Positions 9,552 through 21,543 of a stretch of 28,979 bases of DNA are shown here, piece after piece. This DNA comes from Pelargonium cotyledonis (taxonomy: Eukaryota > Streptophyta > Magnoliopsida > Geraniales > Geraniaceae). Numbering within the stretch: position 1 is the first letter of the stretch; every line of letters begins with the position of its first letter. A program made the position numbers and the translations under genes. A model generated the notes under the pieces. The model was not told the DNA's origin and did not search any database. It worked only from the letters and a program-made list of their open reading frames with translations. The stretch is taken from NCBI GenBank assembly GCA_036897625.1, contig JAYMTA010000430.1, positions 1 through 28,979 of the forward strand, given 5' to 3'.

Positions 9552-12397
9552 CTACGCTGTAGAATTACACTTTGAATTCAGCCATGCCAATCTCATGTCG
9601 CTTTTCATGGATACAAATGTTTCCCTCCGGTCAGGATCCTGGAACATGTCCAACGCAGCCAAGTATAGATCTTGATCAACCCCCTGCATATCATTCAATA
9701 TCGTAATGCAGCTGGATATTGAGAACTGGTTGCTGCTTTGTGCCAAACAAGCCCTCTTGTTTGTCATCGAAACTCTCTCTAAAATTGCTTCTGCAGGACT
9801 GTGACTGGTTTCTGTGTGGATTCTTTTGTGCCGCTCTGCATAAATTGGTGTCTCGATTATGTGCTTCTTTTCTTTGTCCTGTATATCCATCTTCTTGGTT
9901 GACTGCGAAGACGCCTCATCTGTTAGTGGTTCAGGAGTCTCTCCAGTGACTCCTTCCTGATCTAACTCAACATCATGATTTGAATGAATATATCTTCCTA
10001 GAGTTCCTTCAGCTTGAGGCTCTGAGAGTATCCTGCATAGCTGTTTGAAAACTGGGAACTCCTTGCCTCTGATTGTTTCAGCCTCAGGATGCACCTGCTA
10101 TACAATTTAAGATTACCACTGAACAATCGTAGCGAGTGTAAGACTGAAATTACAATCAATATAAACTTAAGCTATGTGATTGATCGTACCTTAATGTAAT
10201 CTTTCCAAACTTCATCATCAGCCATTACCATGTTTTGGGGGTCATTCCAACTAAAGCCGTTTTGATCAATAAGTGACCTTATATTATTATACAACCTTCT
10301 AAGAACAGTTTGGTGGTTCCTAAGTTGTTGCTCGTCAAATTTTAAACCTGTTCTTTTACTGAACTCTGACCTTATGCGTTTCCATGCTTTCTTGTTGGAA
10401 ACACTATTTTGTTGAGTCTGCTCTACCAACAACTCTACAAATATCCTATCCAAGTTTACTGTCCACTTTGCTCTCGACTGATCTTCCTTTGGTTCCTCTT
10501 GACTAAGCGAACTATCTATCTGATGATTTTTAGGAAGCAAAACTGTTTAGTTAAATTAATGTCAGTAACAATGAGAAACCAAAAATAAAATAAAAATAAG
10601 AAAAGATTGCGCACCTTAGGAGTAACAATTTGTAGGTCAGTGACGGCATTTTCCAGATGAACGCTTGGCTCTGAAAATATCATGTCTAACAGCTCATAAA
10701 CTGGACACCCCTTCACTCTTATGGCCTCAACTTCAGGATGCTCCTGTCAGTGCAATTTGTTAGGAAAATACAATTGCAAAAGAATACAAGTATAGGGAAG
10801 AATCCAACCTTAATGTATTCTGCCCAGACATCATTCTCAGCAAGTACCATGCACTTGGACATGTCCCAACTAAACCCATCATGATCGAGAAGTGACTTTA
10901 TGCTATTGTATGATCTCCTCAGAACTCCATGGTGGTTCTTCAGCTGCTGCTTATCAAAATTTAAGCCTGTTTTTCTGTTGAACTCGTCACTTATATGCTT
11001 CCATGCCTTCTTATTAAATGTGTTGTTTGACCTATTCCCTTTTATAACCTGATCAAGCATCAAGTCTGCAAATATCTTCTCAAGAGGTGTAGTCCACTTT
11101 GCCCTGGATTGGTCATCAGTCATCTACAAGATTGGTTTGTAGTTTTGAGTGACGTACAACTACTCAAATCATAGATAAAGCCCAAACTAAACAGCACAGT
11201 TACCTGTTGCATGACAGTCCCAGAAATTGGAACAACACATTTTTCATCAAAAGTTGCAGAGTCTGAAAATATTGTGCACAGTAGTTCATAAGTAGAACAG
11301 CCTTTCTTTTTTATTGTCTCAGCATCAGGATGGGCCTGTTTTTTTACTCTTTATTAGAAGTCTTTGATAAGAAAAACGACATTTGAAATATACAACATCA
11401 AGCTTCACCAAAAAAAGAAAGACAAGGGAGAGTAATGAATAAGAAGCAATTTTCTAGAAAGGAAATAAAGTATACCTCGATATATTTTTGCCACACATCA
11501 TCCGTCGCAACTACCATGCCCTGAGTAGCATCCCAACTAAACCCAGGTTGTTCAAGAAGTGCCTTCACATGATTGTGTCTTTTTCTCAAAACATCAAGGT
11601 GGTTCTTCAGTTGTTGCCTATCAAAAGTTAGCCCTGTCAGCTTATTAAATTCCTCCCGGACATACTTCCAGGCCTGCCTGGTAAAGACATTGCTTGGCCT
11701 ATTTCCTTGTCGAATTTGATTAATCAACAAATCCACAAATATTTTCGTATACTGTGTTGTCCATTTTGCTCTTGATTGATCTTGATCAAGCTGATATTCA
11801 ACAAATTTTGTGAAAGGTCATTTTAGTAAAACTTAGTAGCTCAAAAAGTCTATACAAACCAGAAACAATCATCTTCTAGGATACAACTAAAGCAAGGTTC
11901 TGGCATTAGCCTTCCCTAATTTCAATGTTAACATTAATTTTAAGCATGAAAGCCTACTGAACCTTAAATACTCAATCAATATATTGAAGCAGGATAAACA
12001 ACTGTATTCATCATTTAATAAAATGAAAGGATTTTATAGTATTGCATGTTATCAATCAAATTATTTTTAACGATACAAGAACCAATTTGAGAACAAACCC
12101 AAATGCGCAAGGGAAAAGATTGACCAAACCCACTAATCTGGTGAAGAAAAGAGCTATTTTTATTGTTTGGTTGCCGAGAATATGGAGTAAAACAGAAGAA
12201 AATTACGGGGTTCAAGTATGAATTGATGAGTTAAGTGAGAGGAACCAGAGCTTTCTCTTAACAATAATAAATAAATAAATTTGATAAGTTCATAGAACCA
12301 CCATTGACATGCATTTTGAGCTACGAAAAGGAGGAGGAAAACAGACCTGATCAGGATTGAGGAGTGAAATTTGGGCCGTCGGATTGGATTCGGGCAT
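9552..12397 (-). CDS. Triple Myb/SANT-like domain protein, L10-interacting MYB (LIMYB) type
   Basis: Seven exons in transcript order: 12347-12397, 11476-11790, 11204-11335, 10809-11123, 10615-10743, 10190-10519 and 9552-10094, giving 604 residues; all introns are GT-AG, phase 0. Three plant Myb/SANT-like DNA-binding domains are visible, each starting DQSRAKWT and running through KKAWK..., TGL.FD.QQL.NH, VLR and GFSWD to VW..YI. They occupy residues about 18-122, 167-271 and 315-424. After each comes a segment beginning HPEAETI.. (from 123, 272 and 425), with a KG.PVY..L..IFS-like core. The C-terminal exon adds a charged linker and a tail with AALDMFQDPDRRETFVSM and RLAWL, typical of LIMYB-like proteins. 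Family members act in the nucleus; Arabidopsis LIMYB binds ribosomal protein L10 and lowers translation-gene expression in NIK1 antiviral signalling (known of that member only). This gene may have another role. The start at 12397 is the only one that gives a clean exon 1. Confidence 0.88.
10615..11790 (-). repeat. Duplicated two-exon module inside the Myb/SANT-like gene
   Basis: Exons 2 plus 3 (315 and 132 bases) and exons 4 plus 5 (315 and 129 bases) encode the same pair of segments: a 105-residue Myb/SANT-like domain and a 43-44-residue HPEAETI-type linker. Exon 6 (330 bases) and the start of exon 7 are a third copy. All boundaries are phase 0, so whole modules could be added without breaking the frame. 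Divergence between copies at the protein level is high, so the duplications are old. Confidence 0.85.
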
Positions 12398-14312
12398 CTT
12401 AGGTTAGGGCTAAAGCATGATCGGAGCTGAAAAAGCCGATCTTCGGAGAGGCAGAGAAAGCAAAGTGAAAGCTCTGGAATTGTGAGAGAATCGGTAATGA
12501 GGAACATAACACATTCCAATTAATTAATTTCATCGACTATTTCACGTTTTTTGTTTTTTAATGCTTTCCGTTTCTTCAAAAATTTGACTGAAACATGCCC
12601 TGTTTTTGTCTTTTGTTGGCCCTTTCTTAACGTTAATGTGGGCCGTTGTTCGGTTACTTTTGGGAAGAAATGGAGTTTTCTTATTCAATTGCATATTTTT
12701 AATTTTCTTTTTTGATTTTTTTTATTTGACTCCTTACAAGTTTTGAACGTGGAAATCAAATATAAAATAAGTTTAAATTAGATCTTGGCTATTGGAAAGC
12801 TCACGGGTATGTGTGTGAGGTGTTAGAGGGCTCGTTCATGAAATATTGAAAAATTTACAAGAGGTATGAAACACGAAGAGTAACGACTTGAGATTTTTAT
12901 ATAAATTTATTAGAAGAGTCTCGAAATAGGTATGAAAGACAATATCAATGATGATATAAGGGTGGACCCTCCATGGCTTAGAATTATGTCTGAAAGTCAC
13001 AAATATGAGTATGCAAAGGGCGTATTAGGCTATGAGAATTTACGAGAATGACTGTATGTTAAATAAGGATAGAATAGTCATTTACAGTACATCTGGTTTA
13101 ATATGGGGCAAAATGATCCAAAATAATAAGTTTGAATTAATTGGACTGAAATGGGTCAAGTTGGATCAGGGCATCAGGCTAGTTCAATTTCAATCATACC
13201 AGATAGTTTAGTGTGATTCAAATGATTAGAGCAAAAAAGAGTCTATCAAAGTGTATGATAACAATGTTTATATTGTATTCTCCAACACTTGTTAGTGCAC
13301 TTTACCTTTTTTATTTGTTTTCAAATACTGACATTTTTTACTTTTTATTTGATTAGATGTGATATTTCCTAATATTTTAGGGGTTTCAATCAACTTAGGA
13401 GCAAGAAAAGCAAATGGAACATAATTTGGTGGGATTAACAATTTGGACAGTCCACCCCTTAGAGGGTACCTCGAGAACTTCGCATTTAAAGAAAATCTAA
13501 ATGAAGTTTAGGCCTTCGTAAGAAATTTGATGGATTTAGCTTTTCAAAATGAGATTATCCGCGAAATTTGAAGTTCGCTTGAACTGTCAACCACAGCTTA
13601 CAGGTTGTTGCTATCATAGATAAAATTGAGATATCAGTTTTATTATATTTCCAGGTGGACTTTTATGGTTTGTTTAAGATCCCTAATGAGCTGTAATATT
13701 TAGGTAAGAAATTCAATCTGTTTTAGCTGGAATTTGCAAGAGAATTGCTGTGTCAATTGAGATATTACCATTACGGTATCAACAATTCAATCATTACTGC
13801 TATCTTATTATTATTATTATTACAATTTCTTCAAATATTTCATGTGATCTTATTATTATTAAAAAAAGAAGTTAATTACTTAAAATGAGAAAAATGTCAG
13901 CAAATAAACGACCGACACAAGTATCATCTGTTTTGACAAAGTCATAATTCCGTTATCTTCCCGCACAAATCTCGACATTAACTACCAAGACAGACTCGCC
14001 GTCAACCGTAACAGATCAGAGCACAACAGAACCCAACCCGAATATGTCCCAGACCCATCATCAAAACCACTCTCGGTTCTCTGTCTTATTCCAGTAGCAC
14101 CAGCCTCATTCACCGACCAAAACCGCCCGCTCCGATCAGATCTGACGTCTATCAACATTTTGCTTCCAATTCCTCCACAACCGACAACCCTTCTTCCTCT
14201 TCGCATTGCACAATCAATGGGTCTCTTCTGAGCTGTATCTCAGCCTTCATTTTTATTGTTTCTGGTTCTGCTGCGCTAAATTTGTATTGGGTATCGAGTA
14301 TTGCGACGACAA
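12398..14312. other. Divergent intergenic region between the Myb/SANT-like gene and the GH9 gene
   Basis: This about 1.9-kb spacer holds both promoters. Next to the Myb/SANT-like start lies a TTAGGGCTAAAG stretch (about 12413-12424), a near telo-box in the leader. The centre (12700-13700) is AT-rich with no recognisable gene. Trinucleotide ATT/TTA runs occur at 13803-13822 and 13850-13860. The 13970-14300 part is C-rich on the + strand and is probably the GH9 5' untranslated region and core promoter. I see no clear TATA box for either gene. Confidence 0.5.
12639..12644 (-). promoter_or_regulatory. Site II motif (TGGGCC) upstream of the Myb/SANT-like gene
   Basis: TGGGCC lies about 240 bases upstream of the start codon at 12397. 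It is the same motif class seen before the DPH5 gene. A single six-base match is weak evidence. Confidence 0.25.
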
Positions 14313-17300
14313 ATGGGAGAGAAATCGAAGTCCAGAGGTTGTTGTGGGTGGTGTATTGCACTGCTAGTTCTGGCCGTCGTTGTTGCGGCTGTTGTCATCG
14401 TGGTTAAGAAGAAAATGGGCCAATCCGGTGGGGCGGGCGCCGCCGACAAGAATTACGGCGAGGCTCTGAAAACCGCTATGAAGTTCTTCGATGTGCAGAA
14501 ATGTGAGTCCTTTTTCACTCTTATTCTGCATTTCTGTTTTTGTGCATTTTCTTTCAATTGTGGGAAATGAAGTTTTTGCTTTTCTGTACCTTTCTATTTG
14601 ATAATTTGTTGTGGGTGGATTGATTGAACTTTTTGACATCCATTGACAAGTAAAGTTTAGAATGTAAATCATTGTATGGTAATAATTGAGGAGGTGGTGA
14701 TATATATCTATTCTAAACTGTTGTCGCAGCTGGAAGGTTGGAAAATAATGATATATCTTGGAGAGGAGATTCTGGTCTTAAAGACGGAAGTGAAGCAAAA
14801 TTGGATTTGTCCAAGGGAATGTATGACGCCGGGGATACCATGAAGTTCAATTTTCCTATGGCTTTTACAGCCACAGTGTTGTCATGGTCTATCCTTGAAT
14901 ATGGAGATCAGATGAGTACGGTGGATCAGTTAAAGCCTGCTCAAAAGTCGCTCAAGTGGATCACCGACTACCTTCTCAAATGCCACCCTTCGCCCAACGT
15001 GCTCTACATTCAGGTTGCTCTAATGATTCTACTGTGTTATAGCAATTGCTTAGGTGTTCATTTCCTGTGAAAAGTTATATTACTATACTTTATGCACTTT
15101 CTGTTGCTTTTAGGGAAGAAAGTTTGATGCAGCTAAATCCTAATTCCATTCAAAAACTTCGATGTTGGAGCTAGATTTTAAAGTTTCCTTAGACGTGAAA
15201 TCTTTTTTTGTGTTTTAGCTATTTTTTTTTAACCCAAATATGAACTACTTCAGGACATATTAACAAAAGTAACAAGACAGAGTTGTTGCTGCCTTTCAAG
15301 GCCATAACAGTTCCAAATACTAGTTAAGCCATTCTTGCTTTTGTTAGTTGAACTGTCTGTTCTATCTGTTATACAATTTCTCTGCAACTGATGGCTTCCT
15401 CCGTCTGATTATGTAGCATCGTATGAAGAATAAAGGAGTGGCTGAGGATATTTGCAACTGATGGCTTCTTCCAAAATTTGGGCATTATTACCATTACTAT
15501 TTCATTTTAGTGACAGTGTTTTCCATACATAAGATCCAATCATCTTTCTGAATGAATGTAATCAATTGTTCATTGTCTTCGTAAGCATAGCATTAAGACC
15601 CTATATATTGTGAAGTCTTACAGTAAGTAGCAATACACTATGGTGCATTAAATTGATGACTATTGTGAAAGAGACGAGTAGCTAAATGTCCATCTGTCTG
15701 ACATTAGAAATTAGACTGTTTATTTATGTCTTCTTTTTGTGTCAGGTTGGTGATCCTGTGGCAGACCATGAATGTTGGCAGAGGCCTGAATCCATGACCA
15801 TGAAGAGGCCACTCACGCAGGTGAATTCATCATCTCCAGGAACAGAGGTCACAGCTGAAACTGCAGCAGCTATGGCTGCAGCATCTCTGGTGTTCAAGAA
15901 ATCAGATTCAACATATTCGAGCACTCTTCTAAAGCATGCCAAACAATTGTTTACTTTTGCTAACAAAAAACAAGTTTCTTACATTGAGAGCATCCCTGAA
16001 TCAGAGAAATATTACAATTCAACAGGATTTGGAGATGAGCTATTATGGGCAGCTAGTTGGCTCTATCATGCTACAGGGGATCAATCATATCTTGATTATG
16101 TGTCGGATAATGGAAACGAATTTGCAGATTTTGGGAGTCCGACTTGGTTTAGTTGGGATAACAAGCTTGCAGGCACCCAGGTACATTTATCTATCTTTTA
16201 TGACATGTTTATTTGAATTTATTACAAGTAAAACAATCTTCTTGTCTTTGCCGTGTACTCATTCAAGTGAAGTGTTACAGACAATTGTTTAAATACGCTG
16301 TATATAATATGCAATTCTACCGTGTTTATAATTATGACATTACTGGTTGATGCAATGCTTTTTTTTGAATAGTAAACCTTTGGTTTCTCTGCTGTTGAAC
16401 TGAAAATTTTAATTTTATGAAGCGCGTCTCTTTTACTATGTCTGAGTTATTTTAGATCAAATAGAATAAGAAAAGGTCCTGATTTTGGGAAAGTTGCATA
16501 ACGAATCTCAGGAAGTTAAAGATTCTGTAACTGTGAATAAGAGGAATATAATTCTAGTTTTGGACACATTGTTCATTGTCTTAAACATAGATTTCATTTT
16601 CCATAATATCATGAGTACTAATCTGTTCTCACTTGTGAACTTTGTTTCGTTGCAGGTTTTGTTGTCTAGGTTAACATTCTTTGGCTCCAAAGACACCTCA
16701 AACACTGGACTACAAAAGTACAAGGAAACAGCTGAAGCTGTTATGTGTGGCCTTCTACCTAGTTCTCCAACTGCTACAGATAGCAGAACAGATGGTAATC
16801 TTCTACTAGCAATATGACTTGGATTAATATATGGCCTCAATATTCACATTTGGAGGCATTGAAACTATTGCATGTGCCTTCGGGACAATTGTACAGCCAC
16901 TTGATCAAGTCGTCCAGTTTTGCTCTTGGACCTCTGTAGTTTACATTAAGTTATACTCTCTTTGTGTAGGTGGTCTAATATGGATCAGTGAGTGGAATGC
17001 TCTACAGCATCCTGTAGCTTCTGCATTTCTAGCAGCTCTTTATGGCGATTACATGCTTACTTCCAAGACAGATGAGCTATCTTGTGATGGACAATCCTTC
17101 AAACCATCAGATCTTAGGAAATTTGCCATATCCCAGGTATGCAAACAATGACTCTCTTTCAAAAGTTTGGTTTTGTCCCATTTTAATAACCTGTGCATGC
17201 TCAACAGGCTAATTATGTATTGGGTGAAAATCCAATGAAAATGAGCTTCCTTGTGGGTTACGGGGACAAATACCCCGAATTCGTGCACCATAGGGGAGCT

Positions 17301-17540
17301 TCTATTCCAGCTGACGCAACAACTGGATGCAAAGATGGATGGAAATGGCTGGACTCGTCTAAACCAAATCCTAACGTAGCCATCGGAGCAATGGTGGGAG
17401 GGCCCTTCAAGAATGAAACGTACATTGATTCACGAAACAACTCCATGCAAGGGGAACCGACCACATATAACAGTGCTGTCCTTGTCGGCCTCCTCTCAAG
17501 TCTGGTCACCACATCTTCTTCTCCGGAGTCTCTCTCTTAA
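14313..17540 (+). CDS. Membrane-anchored GH9 endo-beta-1,4-glucanase (endoglucanase 10 / GH9B7-like)
   Basis: Six exons are read: 14313-14502, 14730-15013, 15746-16180, 16656-16794, 16970-17136 and 17208-17540, giving 515 residues; all junctions keep frame. After a basic start (MGEKSKSR) residues 14-31 form one hydrophobic segment followed by KKK, a signal anchor that would place the catalytic domain in the secretory lumen or at the cell surface. The single (alpha/alpha)6 glycoside hydrolase family 9 domain starts about residue 48. Catalytic features present are YDAGD with D96 and D99 (base side), the first family signature ending FVHHRGAS (H433, R434), and the second signature with D479 and the proton donor E488 in QGEP, followed by TTYNSA. 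There is no carbohydrate-binding module. The enzyme cuts beta-1,4-glucans during wall synthesis or loosening (family knowledge). The N terminus resembles Arabidopsis endoglucanase 10. The donor of exon 2 (GTTGCT) is unusual, but frame and homology require it. Confidence 0.94.
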
Positions 17541-19164
17541 ACCAGCCTTGGTACATACCATAACCAATCCCTCATCATTTGATTCTGATGCAATACAAAC
17601 TGCATATATAGCTGTATGCATAATCTATACATGTCTGCAGAATTTTGTGTTAACATGAGTGAGTGTGAGACACTTATAGGTATGAGAGAAGTTCTTGGCT
17701 TTCAATGTATTCAAATTAACATCAGATATATAATTCTTTTCCAGTGGCCAATAAGATATCTTACTATGGTTTCTAGCAGTTCATTGTCCATTCATCATTA
17801 CACTTCTTCATTTCTTGCATATTCTGAAACAGAATATACATTCTTTATGGTGAATGAGCCATGACAGAGACCAAATGAGAGTTTCAAGTTCATGCTTATC
17901 CAAAAGTAGAAATGAAAAAGAAAAAGGAGGGTAAAAAAGAAGGTTTCTTGCATTGCATTCCATTAAAAGATGCCAAATCCAAATCATAGTGTCTGTAAAT
18001 TGGTAGCAAACACCAACTAGGCACCTTATCTGTAACACCAAACGAAAATGGCAGCTTAGCCACTCTCCACCCTTAGTTTTTAGGTCCTTTCACTAAACAA
18101 CAAGCTCTTTATCCTTGGTCCTTGCCGTACGGTCAAGGACAGCTGTGTGTCACGGACCGAGAGAACCGGACCCGCGCAACACCCCATTTCTCCCTTTTCT
18201 GGAGAGAAGAACTAGCCTTTTCCATGGACGTCAAGCAATATAAGCACATATTCGGACAAATGAAGTTATACCTGCTCAAATAGTACACTAATCACCATCC
18301 GTTTCGCAAATATATGAGTATGCCGCATGGCAAAGATCACATTTAAGGTGTTGGGGGAGACTCATTCTTTCGGGACGTGACATGTATCTCTTTATTAATT
18401 TAATTCAACAACTCATATTGCTCAACTTGTACCTACTTTTGTCTAATTAATTGCAAAAAAAATCATGTTTTTCTTGTCCTTTCAAGTTTTCAACGGATAT
18501 ACACCAAGAGTTGAGATTATATGGAGACAAATGAAGCAAGTAGGGTTGAGTATGTAACATATCAAAGTACCAAACAGGATGCCCATTAAATACTGATCTT
18601 CAGTGCATGACCCACATCAACAGAGACACAAGTTAATAAAAATCATTAACAAAATTTAGTTTTAACATTGTTTTTTATAATAAAAAAAATTATGCTTTTA
18701 ATCATGAATTTGTTAATGATTCATGACATGGATGAGATTAAGACAGAACAAGTCAAAGATTCAATCTCCAGTATGTAAATCATGTGAAATTCTTGTCTGA
18801 GATGCCTATGTCATTTTTATTTTATAATATTATTTATTATTGGCCATCTCTATCATCCTTTTTAGCATGAAAGCAATTTGTAACAACCCAGAAAATAACC
18901 AGACATGAGTAAATCACCGACACAATAAAAATTAGTATTAACAATATCAGTTGGTCAATCTTCCAAAAAAAAAACAGAATTCACATTCCACAGCAAGAAA
19001 TGTCAAAAGAGATTCAGAACAAAGTGAGGAATCAGCCTGAGCGTGTGAATAAATTACGGTTCTGTCCTCTGTGGGGCTCACATCTAAAGCAGTCGTGTGT
19101 ACTGTTACAATCTACGGTCACTAATCGTAAGTATATAATATTTTCAATCATGATCGTGAAAAAG
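17541..19164. other. Spacer between the convergent GH9 and LOG genes
   Basis: The first few hundred bases are probably the GH9 3' untranslated region. At 18118-18140 a near-palindrome, GTCCTTG-CCGTACGGT-CAAGGAC, sits in a GC-richer island (about 18115-18185) that has no coding signal. The remainder is AT-rich. A TAATAAAAAA tract and A runs occur near 18640-18690. No gene can be supported. Confidence 0.5.
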
Positions 19165-20356
19165 TCAACGGGCAATATCTAGCATCGCAGTGTATCCTAG
19201 TTGCTGCTCCATCTCCCAGCTGAGCTTGGAGGCCACTCCCGAATGTTTCGGAACATACTCCTGTACACGTGGACGGTTCGATCAATTTAGATAACGCGGA
19301 AATTAATAAAGGACACGATTATTTTAAGGTTTAGTCTGGATTGGATAATGTACCTCGAGCTTGGACATGAGTTCATGGGCAGTTGGGGCAGAGACAATAA
19401 TGTGACGGGCAGCTGGCGATACGAACCCTTCGTCCACAGCTTTGTCGATGAACGATAGCAGAGAGTTGTAGTAACCGTCGACATTCAAGAGACCCACCGG
19501 TTTTTCATGAATTCCGAGCTGAGCCCAAGTGATGACCTCCAGGAGCTCCTCCAAGGTTCCGTAGCCGCCGGGCAAGGCGATGAAGGCGTCGGCTTGACGC
19601 GCCATTTCGGCTTTTCTCTGGTGCATGCCGGAAACTGCTTTTACTTCTCCGACGGTTTCTCCGGTCAGCTGATCAACAAAAATAGTCTCGATTAGCGTCT
19701 AAAGTCTAAACCAACGCTTTCCTTTTTAGCTTTTTTCCATTTTAGTGGTTTTTAAGATTGAAAATAAGTGGAATTTATGGGAAAAAGTGGAGGGGCCCAA
19801 GTTAGGCAGGATTGTCTGTTTAATTATCTGAAAAGTCACCTGAGAGTTGAAACAGAGTAAATTAACGAATTTTGGAGTTTTTTTTAGTTACCTCTCTTGG
19901 CATGAGAGTCTTGGGAATCACTCTGCAACACACCAAATCAAATGGAAGACATAATTAGCGGTAGAGAAGATGAGAATATATATGAAAGTGTGTTAGAGAA
20001 ACAGAGTGATGGTTAATTAATTACCCTAAAACGTGACGGCCACCATCGTAGACAGCCTGAGAGACGAGACCCATCAAGCCAATGCTTCCACCTCCATAAA
20101 CCAAGTCAATGTTCCTCTCTACCTGCAAATTTCAGATCAAATTGATTAATCTAGGCAACCACAAAGAACAAGAACAGAGTGCAAAACAGAGGACTCTGTA
20201 ATTAATTACCAGCTGTTTGGCGAGCTGGATAGCAGAGAGCTGGTAGCTGGGGTTCTTGCCGGCGCTGCTCCCGCAGAAAACGCAGACACGTCGGAATCTT
20301 GATTTAGTACAAGTACTATTGTTAATCGACACCACTTGCTGGTTCTCTTTTTCCAT
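19165..20356 (-). CDS. LOG: Cytokinin riboside 5'-monophosphate phosphoribohydrolase (LOG family)
   Basis: Five exons in transcript order: 20210-20356, 20025-20122, 19892-19922, 19354-19668 and 19165-19260, giving 228 residues; all junctions are GT-AG and in frame. The enzyme releases the free cytokinin base from cytokinin nucleotides in one step, in the cytosol or nucleus (family knowledge). The Rossmann-type lysine-decarboxylase-like fold starts with [11 protein letters not shown] (residues 23-33). It continues with [30 protein letters not shown] and [10 protein letters not shown] (R110, R116), and reaches the signature PGGYGTLEE at residues 125-133. The catalytic Arg and Glu of the family are therefore present. 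The family also has [12 protein letters not shown], seen here. The third exon is only 31 bases. The C terminus ([10 protein letters not shown]) and the short N-terminal extension are member-specific; the sequence is closest in feel to the LOG1/LOG3/LOG4/LOG7 group but I do not assign a number. It is convergent with the GH9 gene. Confidence 0.95.
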
Positions 20357-20490
20357 TAGCAAATCTTGAATTCTTAATTCTCTTTTGGTAGGTGTTGTTG
20401 AAGATTGTTCAGTAAATTAAGAGAAACAGAGAGAGAGAGAGAAGGAGCAGAACGTACAGAGCAAAATCTAAAGAAAGGCAAGAGTGAGGG
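20357..20490 (-). promoter_or_regulatory. Leader of the LOG gene with a CT microsatellite
   Basis: Upstream of the LOG start the transcribed strand contains a CT/TC run (seen as GAGAGAGAGAGA on the + strand at about 20429-20441). Pyrimidine-rich runs are common in plant 5' leaders. The leader extent is inferred from the TATA-like box at 20517-20524. Confidence 0.4.
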
Positions 20491-20516
20491 AATGAGCAAT
20501 GGCGTCATTGGTCACC

Positions 20517-20524
20517 TTTTTATA
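20517..20524 (-). promoter_or_regulatory. TATA box of the LOG gene
   Basis: The minus strand reads ATATAAAA here, about 165 bases before the start codon at 20356. This would place transcription initiation near 20488 and give a leader of about 130 bases. The sequence match is good; the role is inferred from position. Confidence 0.5.
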
Positions 20525-21279
20525 TCCAAATACTTTCATGCACATCTCTCTCTTCCTTCCTTTCCGTTATTTTTTTATTTTTTTCACTTCTCATCTAATG
20601 GTAAGTTATGTTTTTATGTAACTTAAAATTTATATTCTTGTAATATAATATAAATTCACCGATTGACCAATACACTGATAATGATATAGATATTAAAGAA
20701 GAAGGAAGATATGTCCTGGAAGCAAGCCTGTGACAACTACTTGAATTAATCACAATTCACAAGGCAGTAGCTAATGCTAGGTCCTTCCCATAACCTGGCC
20801 AATAATTTATTTTCATTCAAGTATATATATTCTATGGTGTCACATGTTACTATTACACATTAATTTATTTATTTATCTCATGATTAACAGTCCATTATAG
20901 TATAGGTAAGATTTGATCATAATTATTAATTAAATGAATATCTCAAATTGAACCCAAATAATTTGGTGAATTACGTAATTAAATGCAAGTAGAAAAGACA
21001 AGTATTTATAATTAAAATGAAATTTAAAGAAACAAACACTGCAGTAGAGTCGTGGGTGTCACGTGATAATGAATCCCACGTGTCCCACTTGTGAGTTATG
21101 TGAGCAAGCAAATACTAATAATGTATGTATGTATATTGGAGTAATATTAACGAGTGTCACCACATATAAATGTTTGATATTAATAAGTAGAATGATATAA
21201 ATAGGTAGCTTAACCTGAATGAGGTGTTAGAGTACCAGATGCACGTGTCCTACTAGCTCACGTACCTTTTATTTTAATA

Positions 21280-21543
21280 CACCCTGCGTCTCAAAATAAA
21301 TATTTTATTTGTCTAAATTTTTTATTTTAAAATAGGTGTTTTGTTTCCATTTTTATATTATTATATTATTGTTCTTCCCATATTACCCTTATCACTTATG
21401 CACATGGGCAAATTTGTACATGGGTTGCACATGGGATATAGGTGAAAAAAGTGAGGGTTATATTGGAAGCACACTAAATTATCGTGTAATTTTTAATTTT
21501 TACAAAAAAATGAAAACAAGACACTCATTTTAAACGGAGAGAG
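21280..21543 (+). mobile_element. Stowaway-type MITE, copy 2
   Basis: The element is 264 bp, flanked by TA at 21278-21279 and 21544-21545. Its interior matches the element in DPH5 intron 1 in opposite orientation, including GTTCTTCCCATATTA.CCTT and ATCACTTATGCACATGGG. The ends are more decayed (CACCCTGCGTCTC against CTCCTTCCGTCCC), so this copy is older or faster-decaying. A 25-30-base internal expansion around 21405-21435 repeats ACATGGG. It lies about 0.9 kb upstream of the LOG start. Confidence 0.85.

Noticed and set aside
15375..15470. 20-base direct repeat TGCAACTGATGGCTTC.TCC in a GH9 intron
   Set aside because: Single short repeat without target duplication or other element features; probably minor local duplication.
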